A DNA stretch of 64,000 nucleotides from Paenibacillus_AR mesotrionivorans (GTDB lineage Bacteria; Bacillota; Bacilli; Paenibacillales; NBRC-103111). The notes under the pieces are model-generated. The model was not told the origin of the DNA. It saw only the letters and a program-made list of their open reading frames with translations, and ran no database searches. This document shows, in pieces, positions 57,282 through 64,000 of the stretch (its first letter is position 1; each line of letters begins with the position of its first letter). The position numbers and the translations under genes were made by a program. The stretch lies in assembly GCF_046098205.1 (NCBI RefSeq), contig NZ_JBJURJ010000005.1:124001-188000 (forward strand). The letters are read 5' to 3'.

Positions 57282-57914
57282 TCAAAACGGGCTGATGCCC
57301 CATTTTCCCAGCATTTGATATAGCCGGTTCACCGGCAGCCCCATTACGCTGAAGAAATCCCCTGCAATTTTCTCAATAAACAACGCGCCCATTCCTTGCA
57401 CACCGTATGCCCCGGCCTTGTCCATCGGCTCGCCAGTACGGATATACGACCAAATTTCCTCTTCAGTCATCGGGCTGAAGGTGACTTGGCTGACTGTATG
57501 ACTTACAGCCGGAGGGTTATCCTTCAAACCGCCGCCGGGTAGACAAGCTACGCCGGTGTACACCTCATGCCTGCGCCCCTGGAGGCTGGAGAGCATCCGG
57601 AATGCATCCTCCTCATCAACGGGTTTGCCCAATACCTTGCCATCCACCACCACAATGGTATCGGAGCCCACAACCACCCAGGATTCAGACGCAGGGTCAA
57701 CCCCCATCCCATCTGCAGCAAGGCTTTCTTCCGTAGCTCTTGCCTTGCGCAGGGACAGCTCCTCCACAATTTTGGCAGGCTCCCAATCCTCCGGCACGGA
57801 TTCATCTGCATGGCTTGCCCGCACGATCACCGGGAGCTGCAAAAGCCCGATCAATTCCTGTCTTCTTGGCGAGGAAGAAGCCAGCACCAGCGCCAAACCG
57901 TTATGTTGCACCAT
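57282..57914 (-). CDS. maf: Maf family nucleoside triphosphate pyrophosphatase
   Basis: 210 residues from the ATG at 57914 (AGGAG 8 nt upstream; an ATG at 57932 is in frame but unsupported). Hallmarks: LVLASSSPRRQELIGLL at the N-terminus, VVGSDTIVVVDGKVLGKP with the active-site Asp, GRRHEVYTGVACL, and DKAGAYGVQGMGALFIEKI. Maf proteins hydrolyse non-canonical or modified NTPs to monophosphates and influence septation. Follows the DUF4321 gene by 33 bp. Its place near folC and a SpoIIB-like gene matches the folC-comC-spoIIB-maf order of Bacillus subtilis. Confidence 0.94.
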   Translation of the reverse strand: MVQHNGLALVLASSSPRRQELIGLLQLPVIVRASHADESVPEDWEPAKIVEELSLRKARATEESLAADGMGVDPASESWVVVGSDTIVVVDGKVLGKPVDEEDAFRMLSSLQGRRHEVYTGVACLPGGGLKDNPPAVSHTVSQVTFSPMTEEEIWSYIRTGEPMDKAGAYGVQGMGALFIEKIAGDFFSVMGLPVNRLYQMLGKWGISPF

Positions 57915-57947
57915 TTTACCCACTCCTGTCATCTCTCTTGGTCAGAA

Positions 57948-58190
57948 TTACAGCTTCCTATAAAGCCAGACGGCCGCGGCCAGGCCCATCAGGCTGAGGA
58001 TATTAAGCTTAATTTGGATCGAAATGTTGTATTTAATGAAATTCAAATCCGCCGCCGGGTCCCAGCTCACACTGGTTGTCCGCAGGAAAAACGCCGCGGC
58101 ATCCACCGGTTCCAGCAATCCGGATACAATGCTTGCCGCCACTAAACCCAACAGCAGGAACAGCACAAGGGTCAATCCGTTCTTCTTCAT
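57948..58190 (-). CDS. DUF4321 small membrane protein
   Basis: 80 residues from the ATG at 58190 (GGAG 8 nt upstream). Two membrane helices: TLVLFLLLGLVAASIVSGLL near the N-terminus and LNILSLMGLAAAVWLYRKL at the C-terminus, joined by a loop with FFLRTTSVSWDPAADLNFIKYN. This pattern matches DUF4321 proteins found beside maf in Bacillales. Function unknown; probably co-transcribed with maf. Confidence 0.8.
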   Translation of the reverse strand: MKKNGLTLVLFLLLGLVAASIVSGLLEPVDAAAFFLRTTSVSWDPAADLNFIKYNISIQIKLNILSLMGLAAAVWLYRKL

Positions 58191-58331
58191 CCGAAACACT
58201 CCGTCCGAGGGATAGTTATCCTTCCCTATTCTATAGAAAAAGCGGAACGGCGTCTATTCGGGATTCCACGAAATGTTGGGCGAAACAAGCCGCTTTGTCG
58301 ACACTTTGTGCCAATTTGCAACTTTTTCCTC

Positions 58332-58360
58332 TTATCAACCGGTTCCCGGCCTAGTAATAT
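58332..58360 (+). promoter_or_regulatory. Promoter candidate of the SLH amidase gene
   Basis: TTATCA (58332-58337), 17-bp spacer, TAATAT (58355-58360); each box matches four of six consensus bases. The leader would be very short. Confidence 0.4.
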
Positions 58361-58382
58361 AGAGGTTGGGAGGTGGGCCGGA

Positions 58383-59669
58383 TTGCTCATGGGTACAAAA
58401 AAAATGATTACAGGCCTTCTTATCCTGGTTTTCGCGGTAGCGCAACCAGCCCCGGCTTGGGCCGGAGCGGCTAAGATTGTTCTTGACGCCGGACATGGCG
58501 GCTCTGATCCTGGAGCGGTGGGCGTCAACGGCTTGTATGAGAAAACGGTTAACTTCGATGTTGTGAATCGCGTCAAGGCGATTCTGGAAGGCCGCGGTTA
58601 TGAGGTCGCTCTCACCCGGGATTCGGATATTTACTTGTCCCTGGCGCAGCGGGTGGCCATAACCAACAGCCTGGCTCCGGATTTGTTCGTATCGGTGCAT
58701 GCCAATGCCCATACCAACCCATCCATTAACGGCAGTTTGGTGCTCTATTACGATAAAGATTACCCGCAAGCGGATTATCCGCCCAGCGATGCCATGGCGG
58801 CGCTTACGCCGGAGAGCAAACGGCTGGCGCAGCTGGTGCAGGATGCAATGGTGAAAAGCGCCGGCACCGTGGACCGGGGATTAGTTCCCTCTGCGGTTTA
58901 TGTGGCCCGGATGGGTTCGGTTCCAAGTATCCTCGTGGAAACCGCCTTCTTGTCCAATGCAGGAGATGCCGCCAATTTAGCGGATGCCGACTTCCGGCAG
59001 AAGCTGGCCGCGGGCATTGCCGTGGGCATTGAGGCTTACAAGCCCTTGGAAAAGCCAGGTGCCTTTGCCGATGTTTCCTTATCCCACTGGGCCAATGAGG
59101 CTATCCTCAAATTGAAGAACAAGGGCATATTGGAGGGCGAAGCCGGTAAATACTACCCGGAGCGGGCTTTGACCCGGGCGGAGTTCGTGACCATGCTGGA
59201 GCGGCAATTTTCGCTGCCAGAGCCTGCTGCGGCCGGGGGAACCACCCCAGGCAACGCCACTGTAACTGGGAGCACATACGGCGGCGGTTCAGGTGGAAGC
59301 CAGGGTACGTCGGCTGCTGCGGTGAAATTCAAGGACCTGCCCGCCAGCCACTGGGCCTATGCCGTAATGCAAAAGGCCGCCTCCACCGGCATCCTGTCCG
59401 GTTATGAGGACGGCACCATCCGGCCGGACAAACCCTTGACCCGCGGGGAAGCGGCGGCGCTGATCGACCGGGTGATCTGGCCGGGCAGCAGCCAGAAGGC
59501 CACCGCCACTGTCTTCAAGGATGTGCCGCTGTCCTTGTGGTCAGCCGCTTCAATTAACAGGCTCAAGGACAAAGGCATTGTGGAGGGCGCCACCGCCACC
59601 ACCTTCGCTCCTGAACGGAGTATGACCCGGGCAGAAATGGCCGCTTTGTTGTCGCGGCTGATCCGGTGA
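58383..59669 (+). CDS. SLH-anchored N-acetylmuramoyl-L-alanine amidase (Amidase_3)
   Basis: 428 residues from the TTG at 58383 (GGGAGG 9 nt upstream; the ATG six bases later is an alternative). Signal peptide ends near AQPAPAWA. Amidase_3 ~28-215: IVLDAGHGGSDPGAVG (Zn His), LYEKTVNFDV (Zn Glu), DLFVSVHANAH (Zn His) and ILVETAFLSN (catalytic Glu). Three SLH domains follow (~225-275, ~310-365, ~370-428), the first two separated by a Gly/Thr/Ser linker. It cleaves the lactyl-Ala bond of peptidoglycan at the cell surface. It is the only plus-strand gene in the right third and is convergent with the SpoIIB-like gene; a role in division or spore-related wall turnover is plausible. Confidence 0.92.
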   Translation: MLMGTKKMITGLLILVFAVAQPAPAWAGAAKIVLDAGHGGSDPGAVGVNGLYEKTVNFDVVNRVKAILEGRGYEVALTRDSDIYLSLAQRVAITNSLAPDLFVSVHANAHTNPSINGSLVLYYDKDYPQADYPPSDAMAALTPESKRLAQLVQDAMVKSAGTVDRGLVPSAVYVARMGSVPSILVETAFLSNAGDAANLADADFRQKLAAGIAVGIEAYKPLEKPGAFADVSLSHWANEAILKLKNKGILEGEAGKYYPERALTRAEFVTMLERQFSLPEPAAAGGTTPGNATVTGSTYGGGSGGSQGTSAAAVKFKDLPASHWAYAVMQKAASTGILSGYEDGTIRPDKPLTRGEAAALIDRVIWPGSSQKATATVFKDVPLSLWSAASINRLKDKGIVEGATATTFAPERSMTRAEMAALLSRLIR

Positions 59670-59684
59670 CGGTGACGCTACCGC

Positions 59685-59873
59685 TGTAACGGAACCAAGA
59701 GGCGCTTAGAGGCTGAAATAGGCCCAAATTGAAAAATAACGGAACTCTCAGGCTCTTAGAGGACAAAATAGCTGCCGCTCGGCTGCATGTTGTCTTCTAA
59801 GAGCTTTTAAGTTCCGTTATAAATCGGCTGGATCGTTTCCCGGCAGCTAAGCGCTTCTCTGTTCCGTTACAGG
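59685..59873. repeat. 183-bp mirror-symmetric element, copy 3 (TAACGGAA / TTCCGTTA)
   Basis: TAACGGAA at 59687 and 59737, TTCCGTTA at 59812 and 59862: spacings 50, 75, 50 and outer span 183 bp, as in copies 1 and 2. CTTAG follows each left octamer after 10 bases, and CTAAG precedes each right octamer by 10 bases. It fills the gap between the convergent amidase and SpoIIB-like genes. Confidence 0.88.
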
Positions 59874-59941
59874 CTCAAGGCTCTACTGGCCGCAGGGGCG
59901 GTGACCCTAGCCCAGCCCAGCCTAGCCAAGCCCCGGAGCCA

Positions 59942-61498
59942 TCAGCTTTGACCGATTTTAGTGAGGAGCTCCTTCTCGGCGATGACGAACTGCATGGTGT
60001 AGGTTTGGGCCTGCCACAGCATGGCTGTGGACGGGTTCTTTTTGTATTCGTCCAAGGAGGTTTTGGCGGAATTCAAGGCGTTGTTCATCCGCTGGAGGAC
60101 GGCTTTGTTCTCCTCTCCCCCCTCTTGGGCAACGGTGGACGACAGCTGGGACCAGGCGGTATGGGCGGTGGCGATAGATTGCATAGTGGAAGCATCCGGT
60201 GCTCCCGGAATGCTTCCCGCCTCCAGATTCATCACCGTCAGGCGGTTGATGGATTCCACCAGCTTGTCGGACTGCTGGAGGTAGGATTTCAGCGTTTCCC
60301 CGTTGCCGTTCCAACGGACCTTGCTGACAGCCGGAACCGCATAAGCCTTCACGTAAATGTCCAGCTTGCTTTTTTCCTTGAGCTGATTACCCAGGGTCAC
60401 GGCGCTTTCCTTATCGGCTGCCATGCCTGCGAATACATAATATTTGTCTGTTTGTTCACTGGCTGCGGCCAAACCTTTTTTCAGCAAATCGCTTTTAGCC
60501 TGATCCGCACCCTGTTGGGCGGAGAAGGTTCCGTTTTGGAGCAGCGAGTAGGTTTTGCCTGCATATGACATGGCGATCTCCTTGCCGGAGGAAGTCGCTG
60601 CTCCGGCCCCTGCCGCTGTGCCGCCGGCGGCATTCTGGACGTTTCCGTTTACCGGCAGCGCATTCTGCCCTTGGCCGGCCGGATTTTGGGCCGTCTGGGC
60701 AGTGCTGCCTCCGCTTGTATCGTCCGGGCCGTTGAACAGGGACAGCGCCAGGAAACCCAGCATCACCCCGGTCACCGCTGCTCCGGCAATAGCTGCGGTG
60801 ATTTTCAGCCACGGGGTGCGGTTATGGCGCACATACCGGGGACCGCTGACCTCCGGCCCATCCCAGGCCGGGCCGCCCCAGGTAGGGCCATCGGGATCAT
60901 TGCGGTCCTCGGCCTCCTGGTCCCAACGAACTGTCCGGCGCCGCACATAAGGGCCTTCCGGCTGACCGTCCCCCTCAAACCCGGGGGTGCCGTCCTCCCG
61001 CAGCCATTCCTCATCCGCAGGCAGATTCGCCGTTTCGCGCAGCTGCTGCTCCCGGTAGCCGCGGCTGTCTTCGGCACTAGTCCGGCCCTCCGGCCTTCTG
61101 TAGCGGTAGCCGTCAGGCCGCCCCGAAATGGGATCCCCCATAGGACGGCGGCCTTCCCGTTCGTTGGACTCCCGGATCATGTCCTCGATCCGCTGGGTTT
61201 CCGCATCGAATGGGCTGCTCCACGCGCCAAAATCCGTCGTATACTGGTTCAGGCTCTGATAATCCCGGATTTCCCGCTGCTGGGAGGGACCACGGGAGCC
61301 CTTCTGCTGCCAATAGTCCTCCTGGCTTCCGGAAGCGTCCTCTTGCTCCGGCCCCTTCTGCTCCTCCACCACCTGGTACTCCTCCTGGAACAAAGGAATC
61401 ACTCTGTTGGGCTCGCGTCCGTTCCCGGCATCATTCACTCCGTCATTCCGCTTGTCCTTATCCCCGTCAAAACGGTATGTGATTCTTGCTTTATTCAT
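59942..61498 (-). CDS. SPOR-domain membrane protein, SpoIIB-like
   Basis: 518 residues; ATG with AAGGAGAG upstream. A long, highly polar N-terminal cytoplasmic region (~1-230, rich in Glu, Arg, Gly, Gln), one membrane helix (WLKITAAIAGAAVTGVMLGFLALSLF, ~235-260), an Ala/Gly/Gln linker, then a SPOR-like domain at ~310-395 (TYSLLQNGTFSAQQGADQAK, YYVFAGMAADKESAVTLGNQLK) and a helical tail. SPOR domains bind denuded glycan strands at septa. The position between murC and maf corresponds to spoIIB in Bacillus subtilis, whose product speeds septal peptidoglycan removal during engulfment. Sequence identity to SpoIIB cannot be judged here, so the name rests on topology and synteny. Confidence 0.8.
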   Translation of the reverse strand: MNKARITYRFDGDKDKRNDGVNDAGNGREPNRVIPLFQEEYQVVEEQKGPEQEDASGSQEDYWQQKGSRGPSQQREIRDYQSLNQYTTDFGAWSSPFDAETQRIEDMIRESNEREGRRPMGDPISGRPDGYRYRRPEGRTSAEDSRGYREQQLRETANLPADEEWLREDGTPGFEGDGQPEGPYVRRRTVRWDQEAEDRNDPDGPTWGGPAWDGPEVSGPRYVRHNRTPWLKITAAIAGAAVTGVMLGFLALSLFNGPDDTSGGSTAQTAQNPAGQGQNALPVNGNVQNAAGGTAAGAGAATSSGKEIAMSYAGKTYSLLQNGTFSAQQGADQAKSDLLKKGLAAASEQTDKYYVFAGMAADKESAVTLGNQLKEKSKLDIYVKAYAVPAVSKVRWNGNGETLKSYLQQSDKLVESINRLTVMNLEAGSIPGAPDASTMQSIATAHTAWSQLSSTVAQEGGEENKAVLQRMNNALNSAKTSLDEYKKNPSTAMLWQAQTYTMQFVIAEKELLTKIGQS

Positions 61499-61583
61499 CC
61501 GTATCTCTCCTTGTCCAACTCATCGATAGTTTACTTTATGATAGAGATGGAAGAGTTAGAACAGGGAAGTCCAGGTTGTAGGA

Positions 61584-61626
61584 CAAAAATGCCCCGGACC
61601 GCCTCTCCATGGAGGGATTCCGGGGC
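61584..61626 (-). terminator. Intrinsic terminator of the folC-murC unit
   Basis: GCCCCGGA (61591-61598) and TCCGGGGC (61619-61626) form a perfect 8-bp stem; on the minus strand ATTTTTG follows. It lies 17 bp after the murC stop codon. Confidence 0.85.
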
Positions 61627-61642
61627 TGCTCATTATATTACC

Positions 61643-63028
61643 TTATTCCTCGCCGTACCTAGCCCGCAGATCCTTGGCCAACCGGTCGGCTACCTTCCAG
61701 ATGTCGCCTGCACCCATCGTGATGACCAAATCACCGCTGGTTACCGTACTCTGCAAATAGTCGAACACATCATCCTTGGTGGGCAGATGGCGCACCTGCG
61801 GATTGCTGTTCTCCCGGATCAGGCCTGCCAGCCGGGCGGAGCTGATGCCTTCGATCTGCTGCTCTCCCGCCGGGCTGTAGATATCCGTCAGCACCACCTC
61901 ATCGGCTTCCGGGAACGCCCTGCTGAACTGGTCCAGCAGGAAAAAGGTCCGGGTGTAGCGCTGGGGCTGGAAGACGGCCACAATCCGTTTGCCCGTTGCT
62001 CTGGCTGCGCTGATGGTGGCTTCAATCTCGGTGGGATGGTGGGCATAATCATCAATGACCAGGATGCCACCCGACTCCCCCATCACCTGGAACCGGCGTT
62101 TGGCGCCGCGGAAGTCCACAATGGCCTCTGCGATCTGGCTGAAGCTTAAGCCAGCATCCAGGCAGACAATCAGGGTCGCCAGAGCGTTGTACACATTGTG
62201 CTTGCCGGGGACGGACAGCCTCATGGTCCCCAGAATCTCGTCTTTATGATGAACCGTGAACTGGACCCTGCGGTCACCCAGAATCAGGTCATGGGCGGAA
62301 TAATCCGCTCCTTTCCCAAGCCCGTAGGTAACGGCCTTGCCGCCCAGCTCAGGAAGCATGGCTTCGATATAAGGATCGTCGGCGCATACCACCGCCTTGC
62401 CGTCCGATTTGACTTGGCTCAGGAAACGGGCATAAGCGCTTTTAAGCTTTTCGAAATCCCCGTCGTAATGCTCCAGATGATCCGCTTCAATGTTGGTGAC
62501 CACGCCCAGGTAGGGGTGGTACTGCAGGAAGGTGCCGTCGCTTTCATCCGCTTCGGCCACTACATAGTCGCCCTTGCCCGCCTTGGCGTTGCTGCCAAGA
62601 TTAAGGATTTCGCCCCCGATAATATACGTCGGATCCGTTCCGCACTGCTCCAGCACCAGCGAAATCATGGAGGAGGTGGTGGTTTTGCCGTGGGCGCCTG
62701 CAACCGCAACGCCCTTCTTGGTATTCAACAGCCGGGCCAGCATCTCCGAGCGGTGGATAACGGGAATATTCAGCTCTTCCGCACGTTTGATCTCCACATT
62801 ATCCTTGGACAGCGCGGTGGAATACACGACCAGGTCGGCCCCTTGCACATGCTCGGCTTCGTGGCCGATGAACACGTCGGCTCCCTTTTTGGCCAGCTTC
62901 TCGGTCAATTCCTGCTGCGCCAGGTCGGACCCCGACACATGGAAGCCCATTTCCAGCATAACTTTGGCGATGGCGCTCATCCCATAACCGCCAATTCCTA
63001 TAAAATGAACGTGCTCCGAAGTGTTCAC
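61643..63028 (-). CDS. murC: UDP-N-acetylmuramate--L-alanine ligase MurC
   Basis: 461 residues; GTG start with a GGTGAG site, 7 bp after folC. N-terminal Rossmann-like domain (VHFIGIGGYGMSAIAKVMLE, SGSDL), ATP loop VAGAHGKTTTSSMISLVLE (~107), central ligase motifs EADESDGTFLQYHPYLGVVTNIEADHLEHY, and C-terminal domain with VIDDYAHHPTEIEATISA and VFQPQRYTRTFFLL. It adds L-Ala to UDP-MurNAc, the first step of the peptidoglycan stem peptide, in the cytoplasm. Co-transcribed with folC; a strong terminator follows. Confidence 0.96.
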   Translation of the reverse strand: MNTSEHVHFIGIGGYGMSAIAKVMLEMGFHVSGSDLAQQELTEKLAKKGADVFIGHEAEHVQGADLVVYSTALSKDNVEIKRAEELNIPVIHRSEMLARLLNTKKGVAVAGAHGKTTTSSMISLVLEQCGTDPTYIIGGEILNLGSNAKAGKGDYVVAEADESDGTFLQYHPYLGVVTNIEADHLEHYDGDFEKLKSAYARFLSQVKSDGKAVVCADDPYIEAMLPELGGKAVTYGLGKGADYSAHDLILGDRRVQFTVHHKDEILGTMRLSVPGKHNVYNALATLIVCLDAGLSFSQIAEAIVDFRGAKRRFQVMGESGGILVIDDYAHHPTEIEATISAARATGKRIVAVFQPQRYTRTFFLLDQFSRAFPEADEVVLTDIYSPAGEQQIEGISSARLAGLIRENSNPQVRHLPTKDDVFDYLQSTVTSGDLVITMGAGDIWKVADRLAKDLRARYGEE

Positions 63029-63035
63029 GCGCGTC

Positions 63036-64000
63036 TCACCAGCCCTTTTCAGAATCGGTATGATACAACATCCAGGTCCGAACGTCAGATATTAAGTACA
63101 ATGTGCCCGATACAACCGCCAGGTCCCCGGGCGAAGTGAGAGCGGTAAGCCGCTCCAGCGCTTTTTTCCAGTCGGGCTCTATGATGATGGCAGGCTGCGG
63201 GGAGAGGCGGGACGCCAAAGGCATGGCAAGCTCCGCCAGCTTGGCGGCATCCAGTTTTTTATGGAAATCCGGTTCCGTAAAGATCACAGTGTCTGCTATA
63301 GGCAGTATATGCTCCAGATAGCCCGTATGATTCTTGGTGGAAATCATGCCCATCATCAGATGAAGCTTCTGCCGGGCGTAGGCGGGTCCCTCCAGTGCCC
63401 GGGCAAGACTCTCCGCTCCTTCCGGATTATGGGCGCCGTCCAGGAGAACCCGGGGATTGGCGGAAATCAGCTCCAGCCGTCCGGGCCAGCGTGCCTCCGC
63501 AAAACCGGCATACAAGGAATCCTCCTCCAGCACCAGTGCCTGATACTGCCGCAGAACCTCAATCACCATCATTGCTACCGAAGCGTTCTTCAACTGATGG
63601 GGGCCATTCAGCCCCACAACCAGATTGTCGTACCGGCAAAAGGGACCGTTCCAGTGAATGCTTTGCCGGTTCAACTCCTCCGACTTCACCTCATAAGAAA
63701 ACTGCCGCCCTAGTTCATACAAAGGCGCCTGCAGCTCCTTCGTTTTGGCGCGGATCACCTCCAGCACGGGTGGCTGATCGCAGGCCGTCACCACCGGCAC
63801 TCCGGATTTGATAATCCCCGCCTTCTCCTCCGCCACCTTGGCCAGTGTGTCACCCAGAATTTCCATATGATCATGCCCTACATTGGTAATGACACATATC
63901 ACCGGAGTGACGATATTGGTGGAATCCAGCCTTCCCCCAAGCCCGGTTTCCCAAACCACATAATCCGGGTAGGTTACGGTGCCGTAATACATCAAAGCCA
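63036..64000 (-). CDS. folC: Folylpolyglutamate/dihydrofolate synthase FolC, 5' end outside the window
   Basis: The frame is open to the right edge; 321 codons of a protein usually about 430 residues are present, so the N-terminal P-loop part is missing. Visible blocks: VWETGLGGRLDSTNIV, CVITNVGHDHMEILGDTLAKVAEEKAGIIK (carbamylated-Lys/Mg region), FAEARWPGRLELI, VLLDGAHNPEGAESLARAL and a C-terminal Rossmann-like domain. It adds glutamate to folates, and often to dihydropteroate. Together with murC and the SpoIIB-like and maf genes it marks a conserved Bacillales neighbourhood. Confidence 0.93.
   Translation of the reverse strand, partial: ALMYYGTVTYPDYVVWETGLGGRLDSTNIVTPVICVITNVGHDHMEILGDTLAKVAEEKAGIIKSGVPVVTACDQPPVLEVIRAKTKELQAPLYELGRQFSYEVKSEELNRQSIHWNGPFCRYDNLVVGLNGPHQLKNASVAMMVIEVLRQYQALVLEEDSLYAGFAEARWPGRLELISANPRVLLDGAHNPEGAESLARALEGPAYARQKLHLMMGMISTKNHTGYLEHILPIADTVIFTEPDFHKKLDAAKLAELAMPLASRLSPQPAIIIEPDWKKALERLTALTSPGDLAVVSGTLYLISDVRTWMLYHTDSEKGW

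Overview
The window looks like chromosomal DNA of a spore-forming, G+C-moderate to G+C-rich Firmicute of the Paenibacillaceae, most likely Paenibacillus or a close relative. This is an inference from gene content: LplA/LplB/YtcP-type sugar ABC importers beside membrane AraC regulators and YesM/YesN pairs, S-layer-homology (SLH) enzymes, strong AGGAGG ribosome sites with frequent TTG/GTG starts, cre-type operators, and a folC-murC-spoIIB-like-maf neighbourhood. No rRNA, tRNA, CRISPR array or intact insertion sequence was seen.

Layout. 1-6.6 kb (minus strand): importer 1 (two permeases, lipoprotein), a hydrolase-like protein, then the start of a secreted carbohydrate-binding protein behind a cre site; the latter runs off the left edge. 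7.4-12.7 kb (plus strand): a PD-(D/E)XK-like protein, a DUF1835/DUF3658-acetyltransferase fusion, a PrpR-type regulator and a MATE transporter. 13.4-19.3 kb: a secreted LysM nucleotidase and a YesM/YesN-type two-component pair. 20.1-31.1 kb: importer 2, a beta-helix protein, a membrane AraC regulator and a GH35-type beta-galactosidase. 31.6-40.5 kb: a 2021-residue multidomain SLH beta-helix protein and two stalk-domain paralogues. 40.7-43.2 kb: an MFS transporter and a winged-helix/TPR regulator. 43.4-51.8 kb: a xylose-type module made of a membrane sugar sensor, histidine kinase and response regulator followed by xylFGH. 52.3-57.3 kb: a MutS2-like ATPase gene translationally coupled to a three-gene ABC-2 exporter, preceded by a leader of about 450 nt with its own promoter, an 11-codon peptide and terminator-like hairpins. 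57.3-64.0 kb: maf, a DUF4321 protein, an SLH amidase (plus strand), a SpoIIB-like SPOR protein, murC and the 3' part of folC.

How it fits together. Most of the window is a polysaccharide-foraging region: surface enzymes release sugars, lipoprotein-dependent importers take them up, and AraC/YesN regulators with CcpA-type cre sites set expression. The right end is housekeeping cell-wall and sporulation DNA.

The most unusual features are non-coding. (1) Three intergenic elements, each exactly 183 bp between outer motif edges, carry four bipartite modules in a mirror-symmetric 50-75-50 bp geometry although the sequence between the modules differs. Two further repeat families have modules spaced about 50 bp apart. 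(2) The attenuator-like leader before the MutS2-like/ABC operon suggests antibiotic- or ribosome-stress-induced expression. (3) Two TAGGG...CCCTA inverted-repeat elements overlap the stop codon of the gene they follow.
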